A stretch of DNA of 64,000 nt from Stomoxys calcitrans (GCF_963082655.1 NC_081552.1:198012781-198076780); one strand, 5' to 3'. Numbered from the stretch's first letter, positions 9,069-19,419 are shown. A program made the numbers and translations. Notes: generated by a model not told the origin, from the sequence alone.

Positions 9069-9781
9069 TATTCCGCTTTATTTTGGTAAGACACGTCTTC
9101 TTGTTCATGTGTCAAGTGGGTTTGTTAGAGATGTAAAGTTCTAATGAAACTCGCACCAGTCTGTAGACGATTGGCTAGTTGACCGACCCTATATACAAGC
9201 GAAAAAATTTTTACTTACAATCGACTTTCGACTAAAGTCTTTCTATTCACCCATAATGCTCAAAATACCAAAGCAGATGTCAATAAAAGCCATTCTTAAC
9301 TTTCTTTTCTTGGCCCGTAACTTTTTGTTAATAAAGCAATGCACTACATGCACGTTCCCCATTTGCAATATTTTTATAGACAAAAATTCGTTTTTTATAA
9401 CATTCTACTGGGTTATTTTTCTCAGTGTCATTGGCATCCCTTAAATTTGTAAACAATTTTATATATAGAACTACATAATAAATTTGAATTGAAAATTTTT
9501 TCCATAACCATAAAACAACAGTGTCCTATATGATTGAAGCGTGCTTGCAGGAAATGTTTACATTGTTCAATGGGGCTTAGCAAGGCAAAGTTGATAAATA
9601 TCTCCAGGGCAATTCGATGTGAACTGATGAACTGATTGCGGATTGCAGAGAATATGATTGGAAAACTGTCGCTCTTTATCCCATTAGAATACAAATTTGT
9701 TGTTGTATTTTTCGAAACAAACAAACCAATGAGGCATATCTGATTTATAGACGATCAAAATCAAAAGATTGAGAATTATTA
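9069..9781. other. Unique-looking AT-rich segment, no confident gene
   Basis: No repeat family of this window is present. Open frames of 62 and 98 codons (9256-9444 plus, 9428-9724 minus) have no recognisable domain. On the plus strand around 9620-9690 a short frame reads TDELIADCREYDWKTVALYP, faintly like the loop of insect odorant receptors, but an in-frame stop precedes it. The end of this stretch is the boundary of family B copy 2. Confidence 0.4.
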
Positions 9782-9802
9782 AAACAAGTAAAAAGGCGTT
9801 AA

Positions 9803-9819
9803 GTTCGGCCGGGCCGAAC
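9803..9819. repeat. Family palindrome GTTCGGCCGGGCCGAAC
   Basis: A near-perfect 17-bp dyad (8-bp arms) close to the 5' end of family B copy 2. The same word occurs in families A and B at 10960-10976, 19419-19435 and 24314-24330, with decayed forms near 221, 1857 and 2299. Confidence 0.9.
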
Positions 9820-10129
9820 TTTGGATACCCACCACTTGGGGTATATATGTAAACCACCTTTTGTCATAATCCGGTGAAAAATGCATAGTTTTTGCCCACA
9901 TAGCAGCTATATCGAAATATGGTCCGATTTGGACCAAATTCGGCACGGACATTGAATGCTCTAATAAGTACGAATCATTGTTCAATTTTGTAGAAGAAAA
10001 TATTGGTCTTTCCGGTAGTCACATCCAAATATAGGCCGATCTGAACCACCAACGACACGGATGTCGAAAAGCCTAACATAAGTCGCTGTGTCAAATTTCA
10101 GCGAAATCGAATTAGCGGGCAAAGACTTT

Positions 10130-10900
10130 AAATCGAGAGATCGGCCTATATGGCAGCTATATTTAAATCTGAATCGATCTGGGCCAAATTGAGGAGGGAT
10201 AAAGAAGGCCTTAACAAAACTCACTGTCCCCAATTTCGGCAAAATCGGACAATAAATGCGCCTTTATGGGCCCAAAAACTGAAATCGAGAGATCGGCCTA
10301 TATGACAGCTATATTTAAATCTGAATCGATCTGGGCCAAATTGAAGAGTGATAAAGAAGGCCCTAACAAAACTCATTGTCCCCAATTTCGGCAAAATCGG
10401 ACAATAAATGCGCCTTTATGGGCCCAAAAACTGAAATCGAGAGATCGGTCTATACGGCAGCTGTATTCAAATCTGGGCCGATGTGGGTCAAATTGATGAG
10501 TGATAAAGAAGGCCCTAACAAAACAATAAATAAAGGACATAAAGGACAATAAATGCGCCTTTTTGGCCCCAAAAACTGAAATCGAGCGATCGGTCTATAC
10601 GGCAGCTGTATTCAAATTTGGGCCGATCTGAGCCAAATTGAAGAAGGATGTCGAAAGGCCTAACGCAACTCACTGTCCCAAGTTTTGGCAAAATCGGGCA
10701 ATAAATGCGCGCCCATATGGCAGCTAAATATATTCAAATCTGAAGCGATCTGGGCCAAATTGAAGAAGGATGGCGATGAATCTTAAAAACTCACTGTCCC
10801 AAATTTTAGCAAAATCGAAAAATAAATGTGGCTTTTATAGGTCTAGACCTTAATTCGGCGGATCGGTCTATATGGGGACTACATCAAGATATAGTCCGAT
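10130..10900 (+). repeat. Internal minisatellite of family B copy 2
   Basis: Units of about 150-165 bp carry AAATCGAGAGATCGGCCTAT, GGGCCAAATTGA and ATCGGACAATAAATGCGCCT. Two neighbouring units near 10120-10440 are almost identical, sharing GATAAAGAAGGCC, which points to recent local duplication. The last unit near 10640-10900 is the most degenerate. Confidence 0.8.
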
Positions 10901-10936
10901 ATTTCAGTTCATCTTCGAACTTAACCTGCTTATGGA

Positions 10937-12122
10937 CAAAACAAGTAAAAGCGTGCTAAGTTCGGCCGGGCCGAATCTACTATACCCTCCACCATGGATG
11001 GCATTTGTCGAGCTCTTGCCACGATATCTCTTTTTAGGCAAACAAAGTATAAAAGAAAAGAATTGCTATGTTATGAACCAAGTTATGGTTCATATCGGAC
11101 CATAATTGAACTGAATATTGGAGGCCGTAGTAGAAGTCATTGTGTAAAATTTCAGCCAAATCTAGTAAGAATTGCGCACTTTGGGGGTTGAAGATGTAAA
11201 ATAAGAAATCGGTTTATAGGGGAGCTTTATTAGGCTATAAACAGATTCATGCCATATTTGACACGTATGTTAAAGGTCATTAGAGAAGCCGTTTTACAAA
11301 ATTTCAGCCAAATCGGATAATACTTGCGCCCTTTAGATGCTCAAGAAGTCAAAACCCCAGATAGGTTTATATGACAGCTATATCAGGTTATAAACCGATT
11401 GGTACTATTTCTAGCACAGTTGTTGAAAGTCATAATAAAACACTTCATGCAAAATTTCAGCCAAATTGGATAGGAATTGCGCACTCTAGACGCTCAAGAA
11501 GTCAAGACCCCAGATAGGTTTATATGGCAGCTATATCAGGTTACGGACCGATTTGAACCATTCTTAATACAGTTTTTGGAAGTCATAACAAAACACTTCA
11601 TGCAAAATTTCAGCCAAATCGGATAGGAATTGCGCACTCTAGACGCTTAAGACCCCAGATCGGTTTATATGACAGTTATATCAGGTTAATGACCGATTTC
11701 AACCATATTCAGCACGGTTGTTGGAAGTCATAATAAAACACCTCATGCAAAATTTCAGCCAAATCGAATAAGAATTGTGCACTCTAGCGGCTCAAGAAGT
11801 CAAGATCCCAGATCGGTTTATATGGCAGCAATATCAAAACATGGACCGATATAGCCCATTTACAATCCCAACCCACCGACGATGAAGTATTTGTGCGAAA
11901 AACAAATTTTTCAAGCGGCTAGCCCCTTACTCCTTCGAAAGTTATCGTGCTTTCGACAGACAGACGGACGGACGCACAGACGGACGGACATGGCTAGTTC
12001 GACTTAAATTGTCATGACGATCAAGAATATATATACTTTATGGGGACTTAGACGAATATTGCGAGGAGTTACAAACAGAATGACGAAATTAGTACACCCC
12101 CATCGTATTATGGAGGGTATAA
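10937..12122 (+). mobile_element. Family A element, copy 3, nested in family B
   Basis: It runs from CAAGTAAAAGCGTGCTAAGT, with the palindrome TTCGGCCGGGCCGAA at 10961-10975 and TATACCCTCCACCATGG, to ATGGAGGGTATAA. The interior has about four 155-bp units (near 11354, 11512, 11659, 11813). The tail has GACAGACGGACGGACGCACA, then GACGGACATGGCTAGTTCGA, then AATATATATACTTTATGGGG. Because the host is a family B copy whose sequence resumes without loss, the ends of A are fixed to within the A-run of the target. No duplication beyond the A-run is seen, which fits Helitron/Helentron-like insertion and argues against a transposase with a staggered cut. Confidence 0.85.
10961..10975. repeat. Family palindrome TTCGGCCGGGCCGAA (family A copy 3)
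   Basis: The same dyad as at 9803-9819, here in a family A element. Confidence 0.9.
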
Positions 12123-12312
12123 AAAGAATCTTTGCAAAGTTTCAGCTCAATATTTCTATTTTTAAAGACTGTAGCGTGATTTCAACAGACAGTGGTCCGA
12201 CGGTCAGATGGACGGCCATGGCAAGATCGTCTAGGGTCGGAAATGGATATTTGGATGTGTTGCAAACGGAATGACAAAATGAATATACCTCCATCCTTCG
12301 GTGGTGGGTATG

Positions 12313-12462
12313 AAAATTAAGATTTGAATATTTCCCTTATTGCAGTAGAGGACAAAAAGTATGTTAATATTGAATTTTTCTCAACGCTCCGCTTATTTGT
12401 ATACCCATTACATAGAAATAGCTGCAACACATAGAGATATCCATTTCCGACCCATATCCATA
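12313..12462 (-). mobile_element. AT-rich spacer and a family B 3'-end scrap
   Basis: The first part, to about 12398, is not recognised. From GTATACCCATTACATAG near 12399 through GCAACACATAGAGATATCCA to TTTCCGACCCATATCCATA the text is a decayed, inverted family B 3' end. A mariner-like element then interrupts it at TA 12463-12464. Confidence 0.55.
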
Positions 12463-12464
12463 TA

Positions 12465-12785
12465 AAGGGTGATTTTTTTGAGGTTAGGATTTTCATGCAT
12501 TAGTATTTGACAGATGACGTGGGATTTCAGACATGGTGTCAAAGAGAAAGATGCTCAGTATGCTTTGACATTTCATCATGTATAGACTTACTAACGAGCA
12601 ACGCTTGCAAATCATTGAATTTTATTACCAAAATCAGTGTTCGGTTCGAAATGTGCTCAAATTTTGACAAATTTTGTTCAGCGATGAGGCTCATTTCTGG
12701 TTGAATGGCTACGTAAATAAGCAAAATTGCCGCATTTGGAGTGAAGAGCAACCAGAAGCCGTTCAAGAACTGCCCATGCATCCCG
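12465..12785 (+). mobile_element. Tc1/mariner-type element, copy 2, AAGGGTGATTT end, cut by the gap
   Basis: TA at 12463-12464 is followed by AAGGGTGATTTTTTTGAGG. The transposase starts MYRLTNEQRLQIIEFYYQN near 12578, then jumps at NVLKF into LFSDEAHFWLNGYVNKQNC near 12673-12725 and ends at ELPMHP, where the assembly gap begins. The DNA-binding middle is missing, as in the other two copies of this family. Whether the right end exists is hidden by the gap. Confidence 0.8.
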
Positions 12786-12985
12786 NNNNNNNNNNNNNNN
12801 NNNNNNNNNNNNNNNNNNNNNNNNNNNNNNNNNNNNNNNNNNNNNNNNNNNNNNNNNNNNNNNNNNNNNNNNNNNNNNNNNNNNNNNNNNNNNNNNNNNN
12901 NNNNNNNNNNNNNNNNNNNNNNNNNNNNNNNNNNNNNNNNNNNNNNNNNNNNNNNNNNNNNNNNNNNNNNNNNNNNNNNNNNNNN
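12786..12985. other. Assembly gap of exactly 200 N
   Basis: A run of 200 undetermined bases. The round number suggests a placeholder, not a measured distance. The left flank is a mariner coding sequence and the right flank is not, so the two sides need not be contiguous. Open frames drawn through it (12674-13126, 12741-13007) are meaningless. Confidence 0.99.
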
Positions 12986-13561
12986 GAAGAAGAAATTTAC
13001 GGAATAACGAATCTATCTGACCGAGTGGCTCAATTCCCTAGTTCAGGCACCTACCGGTCAATAAAGCGCCTCACTGACAGTCGCCAACCAAGACCCTGCA
13101 CCGAAGTGCTTAGAACACCATCTTGAATTGTAATTACTTATGTTTGTTAATAATAAAACCTTCTGTTGGCCTAGCTCAGCCGTAGATAAAACTACGTTAC
13201 CCAGACTTTATGTAAGCACAACCGATTTATAATTGCTTCTTCTCTCTTCTTACATTGTTTATCTCGTTTCGCTCAAACCAGACTCTGAGTGAACTCATCT
13301 CCTTGATGGTGACTACGGCTACCCATTCAAATCAATCATATACTGATATATGAGATACTGAAGAGTAGTTTACAATAATTTTTAAAAACTCAAGAAAAGC
13401 TAAACTTTATCATGGTTCTATAAACTTCATATTTATAAAAAAACCCTTACTGATTACAAGTTTTATCTTAAACCATACACTCAGAGAACGTTATTAGTAA
13501 AACTAGCAAAAATGTATGCTGTAACAGCAGAAAGTTTGCTGAAGATGGGACAGCAGTAATT
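12986..13561. other. Unrecognised sequence after the gap
   Basis: The first 140 bases are moderately GC-rich and open on the plus strand (ending RTPS at 13124-13126), followed by AATAATAAAACCTT near 13150, which includes a poly(A)-signal-like word. The remainder is AT-rich. It might be the end of an LTR retrotransposon or a host exon, but I see no domain, LTR or primer-binding site to support either. Confidence 0.35.
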
Positions 13562-14772
13562 ATTATACCCTCCACCGAAGGATGGGTGTATATTAATTTT
13601 CTCAGTCCGTTTGCAACACATCAAATATCCATTTCCGACCCTATAAAGTATATATAATCTTGATCAGCGTAAAAATCTAAACGATCTAGCCATGTCCGTC
13701 CATCTGTGTGTTGAAATCACACTACAGTCTTTAAAAATATTGAGCTGAAACTATGCATAGGTTCTTTTTTTATCCATAAACGGGCTAAGTTCGAAATGGG
13801 CTATATCGGACTATATCTTGATATAGCCCCCATATAGACTGATCCGCCGACTGAGGGTTTCAGCCCCATAAAAGCCACATTTATTACCCGATTTTGCTGA
13901 AATTTGGGACAGTGAGTTGTGTTAGACCCTTCGACATCTTTCTTCAATTTGGCCCAGATCGGTCCAGATTTGTATATATGTGCCATATAGATCGATCTCT
14001 CGATATAAGGTTTTGGGCCCATTAAAGGCGCATTTATTGTCTGATGTCGCCGATATTTGGCACAGTGAGTGAAGTTTCGCCCCTCGACATACAATATATG
14101 TGTTAGGCCGTTCGATATCCTTCTTCAGTTTGGCCCAGATCGGTCCAGATTTTTATTTAGTTGCCATATAGTCCGATCTCTCGATTTAAGGTCTTGGGAC
14201 CATAAACTTTGCTTTTTTTCTGATTTCGCTGAAATTTGAGACAGTGAGTTGTGTTAGGCCTTTCGATATTCTTCTTTATGACCGCCCAGATCGGTCCAGA
14301 TTTAGATGTAGCTGCCATATAGACCGATCTATCGATTGAAGGTATTGGACCCATAAAAGGCACATTTTAACCGATTTTGCTGAAATTTTGGTCAGTGAGT
14401 TGTGTTAGACCTTTCGACGTCTTTTTTCAGATTGGCTTAGATCAGCTCAGATTTGGATATAGCGGCCATATAGACCGATCTCTCGATTTAAGCTATTGGC
14501 CCCATAAAAAGAGCATTTATTATCCAATTGTGCTGAAATTTGGGACAGTGAGTTGTGTTAGGCCTTTTGATAACCTTCTTGAAGACGGCTCTGATCGGTT
14601 CAGATTCGGATATAGCTGCCATATAGACCGATCTCTCAATTTAAAGTCTTGGCCTCATAATCGGATCATATTTCGACATGGCAGCTATGAGTGCATAAAT
14701 AATGCATTCTTCACAGGATTATGGCGAAAGATGTTTTACATATTGTATATATCAGAGGTGGTGGGTATCCGG
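13562..14772 (-). mobile_element. Family B element, copy 3 (inverted, 5' end missing)
   Basis: On the plus strand it opens with the inverted 3' end, TATACCCTCCACCGAAGGAT, then CGTTTGCAACACATC, CCATTTCCGACCCTATAAAG and TATATATAATCTTGATC, then a PolyGTCY remnant GTCCGTCCATCTGTGTG. Tandem units follow from about 13800 to 14670. It ends at AGAGGTGGTGGGTATCC; the palindrome and leader expected next are replaced by unrelated text. Open frames in it are repeat phase only. Confidence 0.8.
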
Positions 14773-14911
14773 CGGGTGAGGCCCCTTTGGTCCCTTTTCC
14801 ATTGTCAAACTGCAATTTCTCCTTGATTGTCCATGGGAAGCATACCCGTCTCCTACATTTACCCCAAGCAATTTTTATCTAGAATCGTTTAAAGCGATCC
14901 GACCAATAGTT
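14773..14911. other. Short unrecognised segment
   Basis: GC-richer than its surroundings and followed directly by the TA target of the mariner. It could be 5' flank of the piggyBac relic further right, but nothing in it shows this. Confidence 0.3.
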
Positions 14912-14913
14912 TA

Positions 14914-15868
14914 TTGGGTTGTCCAAAAAGTAATTGTCGGTAATATAGTAGTAATATAGTCGGCGTTGACAAATTTTTTCAACGGCTTGTGACTCTGTAA
15001 TTGCATTCTTTCTTCTGTCAGTTATCAGCTGTTACTTTTAGCATGCTTTAGAAAAAAAGTGCGCGAAATTTTGTTTACATTTGTTTGTTTGCCGTCAATT
15101 TTAATATGGGTACCACATGTATTGAAAGAAATTCATTTAACAAACCGAATCAACGCTTGTGATATGCACCTTAAACGCAATGAATTCGATCCGTTTTTAA
15201 AACGAATCATAACTGGAGATGAAAAATGGATTGTTTACAACAACGTTAGTCGAAAACGATCATGGTCCAAGCATGGTGAACCAGCTCAAACCACTTCAAA
15301 GGCTGATATCCACCTAAAGAAGAAGGTTATGCTGTCTGTTTGGTGGTATTGGAAGGGTGTGGTTTATTTTGAGCTGCTTCCAAGGAACCGAACGATTAAT
15401 TCGGATGTTTACTGTCAACAATTGGACAAATTGAATACAGCCATCAAGGAGAAGCGACTAGAATAGGTCAATCGTAAAGGTGTCATATTCCACCAGGACA
15501 ACGCTAGACCGCACACATCTTTGGTCTCTCGCCAAAAACTGAGTGAGCTTGGCTGGGAACTTTTGATGCATCCACCATATAGCCCTGACCTTGCACCATC
15601 AGACTACCATTTATATCGATCTTTGCAGAACTCCTTAAATGGTAAAACTTTCGGCAAGGATGAGGCTATAAAATCGCACTTGGTTCAGTTTTTTGCAGAT
15701 AAAGGTCAGAAGTTCTATGAGCGTGGAATACTAAATTTGCCAGGAAGATGGCAAAAGGTTATCGAACAAAATGGCAATTATATATTTGTTTAAAGTTCAT
15801 TCTATGTTTTATTAAAAATGCATTTACTTTCTTTTAAAAAATCCGCAATTACTTTTTAGGCAACCCAA
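14914..15868 (+). mobile_element. Mariner element (955 bp) with TTGGGTTG ends
   Basis: Ends TTGGGTTGTCCAAAAAGTAA and inverted TTGGGTTGCCTAAAAAGTAA, flanked by TA at 14912-14913 and 15869-15870. The untranslated regions match the MITE at 8829-9066. A full mariner is about 1.3 kb; this copy lacks about 0.35-0.4 kb from the transposase N-terminal region. By its termini and protein it looks closest to the cecropia/Hsmar1-like group, which I infer from memory of those ends. Confidence 0.92.
15059..15793 (+). pseudogene. Mariner DD34D transposase, N-terminally deleted, one stop codon
   Basis: The frame holds the linker motif WVPHVLKE, then TGDEKW with the first catalytic Asp at 15218-15220, HQDNARPH with the second at 15497-15499, and YSPDLAPSDYHL with the third at 15602-15604. 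The last two are 34 residues apart, the DD34D signature of mariner. The frame ends at TAA 15791-15793. Only one in-frame stop breaks it, TAG at 15464-15466 just before VNRKGVIFHQD. The paired helix-turn-helix region that binds the terminal repeats, normally the first 110-120 residues, is deleted, so the protein would be inactive even without the stop. The catalytic triad itself is intact. Confidence 0.93.
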
Positions 15869-15870
15869 TA

Positions 15871-17150
15871 GTTTCTTTTGAGATTTAAATGTGTTTGGTA
15901 CTGGAACGAGTGAAACAGTCCGCTGGGAATTTTTACTGAAATTTCAAGAAATCGTTAATAAATGTACTATCTTTTAGCTTGTTTTCCGGGACCAGTAGGA
16001 ACCGCATATGATTCCTTTACCATATTCCACTTGCTCATCACCGACGACATAGCGTACATCATAATACTCGAATCAAATCGGAAAGGCAGGGAAGTGAACG
16101 CTGCATGGAATTTTGAAAATCTAACTAACACAAAGGAATGGAAACCAATCACTTTGAAAGAGTTTGATGCTTTTTTTTGGCTATTATTTTGTTTGCTGGG
16201 CTTTATAAATCGAATAGCGAACCTCTTGAAGAGTTATGGGCCCAACGCGCTGTCCAATATATAAAGCTGCATTATCATTTAGTCGTATGAAGTGCACAAA
16301 GCAATGGCTTAGATTCGACAATGGAAATACGCGACAGCAGCTACTAATCAACACCAAAACTGCGGCTATTGAAGAAATTGTATTTGCCAAATGTTGCGGT
16401 CTAACTTGGCTGCAACTTACACTTCGCATTATGCAGTGAGCGTTGATGAGCAGTTATTCACATACAGAGGCAGCACCCGCTTTACATAATACATTCCATC
16501 GATGACTGCCAAGTACGGTATAAAGATATGGTGTAAGTGCAACTCAAAATCATTTTATCCTGTCAAAGGAATGATTTACTCTGGGAAATTGCCTGATCAG
16601 GCACGAGAGGTGAATCAGGGGCAGAATGTTGGACTTCAACTTTCGGAGAGATATTTAGAAGAAAACCGCATATGTTGGAACAGTGCGCTCGAATAAGATA
16701 TGTGTGCCATGGGAATTCCAAAAAAAAGCGTACGCGTCCTATCAACAGTACATTGTTCGGCTTCAACGAAGGCGATGTATCACTATGTTCATATAGCCCA
16801 AAAAGAACAAATCGGCAATTTTGCTGTCGACACAACATTATACTTGCTGCGTTGACATGCAAACTGAAAAAAAGAAGCCGTTTGCTATTTTGGAATACAA
16901 CGTCAACAAATTGAGCGTTGATACAATGGACCAGATGAGTCCGCTGACCACTGGCCATGTTTTATAATATGGTGGACATTGCTGTATTCATCAAACAAAG
17001 AGATGAAGCCAATAACACGATGTGACAGACGACGGTCATTCCTACTGATGCTGACAAAACAATTGGCCACAACAATCGCATAACCGCATATTCAAGGATA
17101 CGGAAAGCAATGAAGCCTTTGAAGTAAAGGTAAGAAGAAACAATTCTAAT
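15871..17150 (+). pseudogene. piggyBac-like transposase (broken)
   Basis: Recognisable blocks in order: FPGPVGTAYDSFTIFHLLIT near 15985, ESNRKGREVNAAWNF near 16070, EWKPITLKEFDAFFW near 16137-16180, WLRFDNGNTRQQ near 16310-16345, VSVDEQLFTYRGSTRFT from 16436 with the first catalytic Asp at 16445-16447, TAKYGIKIWCKCNSKSFYPV near 16504-16563, GKLPDQAREVNQGQNV near 16587-16635, and LSVDTMDQMS near 16910-16940 with the last catalytic Asp at 16920-16922. The block with the second catalytic Asp (CDNFFTS in relatives) is missing. Several frame changes and stops occur, including TAA within RFT-YIP at 16484-16486. A C-terminal RWP-like segment is seen near 16955. Terminal repeats and TTAA targets were not found. 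Confidence 0.85.
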
Positions 17151-17446
17151 ATTCAAAAGCAGAATAACTACATAATTTTGTTCTCTTTATACCCACCACC
17201 ATAGGATGAAAGTATACTAATCTAGTAATTCAGTTTGTAAGACCTCGAAATATTGGTATAAGACCCCATGCAGGTAATAAATTCTTGATCGTCTCGGCGT
17301 TCTGATTCGGAATAGCCATGTCCGTCTGTCGAAACCACGAAAGCGGTCGAATGCATAAAGCTACCCGCTTGCACAGGTACTTAATATTTATTTAGGTCGT
17401 TGGGGATTGCAAAAGGGCCATATAGCTTCAGATTTAGATATAGCTC

Positions 17447-18341
17447 CCATATAAACCGATCTCCCGATTTGACTTCTTGAGCCTATGGAAGCCACAATTT
17501 TTGTCGATTTGGCTAAAATTTTACACATAGTCTTCTGTTATGACTCTTAAAAACTGTGCCAAGTACCGACCAAATCGGTCTATAACCTGATGTAGCTCCC
17601 ATATAAACCGATCTCCCGATATGACTTCTTGAGCAATTTTTATCCGATTTGGCTGAAATTTTGTACGTGGTTTTCCGTTATGACTTTCAACAATTGTGCC
17701 AAGTATGGTTCAAATCGGTCTATAACCTGATATAGTTCTCATATAAACCCATCTCCCGATTTGACTTCTTGAGCCTATGGAAGCCACAATTTTTGTCGAT
17801 TTGGCTAAAATTTTGCACATAGTCTTCTGTTATGACTCTTAACAACTGTGCCAAGTACCGACCAAATCGGTCTATAACCTGATGTAGCTCCCATATAAAC
17901 CGATCTCCCGATATGACTTCTTGAGCAATTTTATTCCGATTTGGCTGAAATTTTGTACGTGGTTTTCCGTTATGACTTTCAACAATTGTGCCAAGTATGG
18001 TTCAAATCGGTCTATAACCTGATATAGTTCTCATATAAACCCATCTCTCGATTTGACTTCTTGAGTCCTTACAAGCCGCAATTTTTGTCCGTTTTAGCTG
18101 AACTTTTGCATGTAGTGCTCCGATATGACTTCTAACAACTGTGCCAAGTACGGTCCAAATCTGTCTATAACCTGATATAGCTCCCATATAAATCGATCTC
18201 CAGATTTGACTTCTTGAGCCGTTAAAACCCGTAATTTTTGTCCGATTTGGCTAAAATGTTCCATGCGGTGTTCAGTTAAAACAGTTAAAATTTTACACAT
18301 TCGTTCTGTTATGACTTCCAACAACTTTGCCAAGTACGGTC
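17447..18341 (-). repeat. Internal minisatellite of family A copy 4 with a 292-bp dimer
   Basis: The word ATAAACCGAT or a variant recurs at about 17451, 17603, 17743, 17895, 18035 and 18187, spacings 152, 140, 152, 140, 152. The block from about 17491 to 17782 is nearly identical to 17783-18060, so a 152 plus 140 dimer of 292 bp was duplicated as a unit. Confidence 0.88.
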
Positions 18342-18417
18342 CACAAAACCATAGAAGTGTGCCTTTCTACTGAATTTATTTTGATTTTTCAAGTTTTTTT
18401 GCCTGTAGAGCGAATAT

Positions 18418-19373
18418 CATTAAATTTTACAATTTTTGTTTGTTTCTCTTTCGAGACGAGCTCAATGATCGGAGATGCAAATGGAAAAGGAAAGCCAAAG
18501 ATGGCAACACACACCAACCACTATGGGACGCGTTTCGTCTTTGGTTAGAAGACTTTTTAACCATATTAGGTGTGATGGCTTCAAGGGCTGTGCGTTGGTA
18601 TGTTTTATGTGAATCGTATTAATAGAATGGTTAATGTGGTAATTGTATCATAGATGCGTTTTCGCTATTAATACGATTCGAATACAACATACCAACGCAC
18701 GGTCCTTGAAGCAACGGCGAGAGCCGTTGTCTGGCGTTCGAAGCCATCAATACAAATTCCACCAGATGCACAAAATCATGGAAGACGTGTAATTTGGCAC
18801 AGACAAAATGTCTGTCATTTCACAAAAATACATGCATTGGGAAAAAGTACAGCTAATAGACAGGGTTGACGAGCGTGGTTAAAGTGGTCATTGTATCATA
18901 AATGCGTTTTCGCTTTTAATACGATTCGAATACAACATACCAACGCACGGTCCTTGAAGTAACGGCGAGAGCCATTGTCTGGCATTAAAAGCCATCAATA
19001 CAAGTTCCACCAGATGCACAACATCATGTGTAGTATGGAAGACGTGTAATTTGCCACAGACAAAATGTCTGTCATTTCACAAAAATACATGCATTGGGAA
19101 AAAGTACAGCTAATAGAAAGGGTTGACGAGCGTGGTTAATGTGGTAATTGTATCATAAATGTGTTTTCGCTATTAATACGATTTAAATGCAACATTCCAA
19201 CGCACGGCCCTTGAAGCCATCACACCTAATATGGTTGAAAAGTCGTCTGACCAAAGACGAAACGCGCCCCTTAGTGGTTGGTGTGTGTTGCTATCTTTGG
19301 CTTTCCTTTTCCATTTGCATCTCCGATCATTGAGCTCGTCTCGAAAGAGAAACAAACATAAATTGAAAATTTA
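18418..19373. mobile_element. Foldback-like element with long inverted ends and internal direct repeats
   Basis: The left end (about 18418-18625) and the right end (about 19166-19373) are inverted copies of each other. Both contain TTTGTTTCTCTTTCGAGACG and GAGCTCAATGATCGGAGATG as inverses, so a 60-codon frame beginning MFLFRDELNDRRCKW can be read inward from each side. Between them are two full direct repeats and part of a third. The shared frame is an effect of the inverted ends and resembles no protein family I know. No transposase is present. It inserted into family A copy 4. Confidence 0.8.
18633..19216 (+). repeat. Direct repeats inside the foldback element, about 248 and 257 bp
   Basis: Units begin at 18633, 18881 and 19138 with a phrase like ATGTGGTAATTGTATCATA. 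Each has ACGATTCGAATACAACATAC, ACGGCGAGAGCC, GACAAAATGTCTGTCATTTC and GGTTGACGAGCGTGG. The third unit is cut short where the right inverted end begins. The start of each unit also carries the inverse of the inner edge of the left end (AATCGTATTAATAG), so every unit can pair with the termini. Confidence 0.88.
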
Positions 19374-19419
19374 CTTTGTATAAAATTTTAGCAGAATCCA
19401 TGGTGTTGAGTTCCCAAGA

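Larger units (their letters stand above)
9782..12312 (+). mobile_element. Family B element, copy 2, interrupted by a family A element
   Basis: It starts AACAAGTAAAAAGGCGTTAA with a perfect GTTCGGCCGGGCCGAAC and GGATACCCACCACTT. The interior is a tandem array to about 10930. At 10937 the text leaves family B within GGACAAAA and returns at 12123 with AAGAATCTTTGCAAAGTTTC, exactly as family B copy 1 reads without interruption at 3400-3425. It closes with GACGGTCAGATGGACGGCCA, TTGCAAACGGAATGACAAAA and CCTTCGGTGGTGGGTAT. The B portions are therefore 9782-10936 and 12123-12312. Confidence 0.85.

Noticed and set aside
12674..13126. 150-codon frame across the N gap
   Set aside because: Two thirds of it is undetermined sequence; the two sides are unrelated.
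18440..19355. Two identical 60-codon genes facing each other
   Set aside because: They are the inverted ends of the foldback-like element read inward; no family or codon bias supports a protein.
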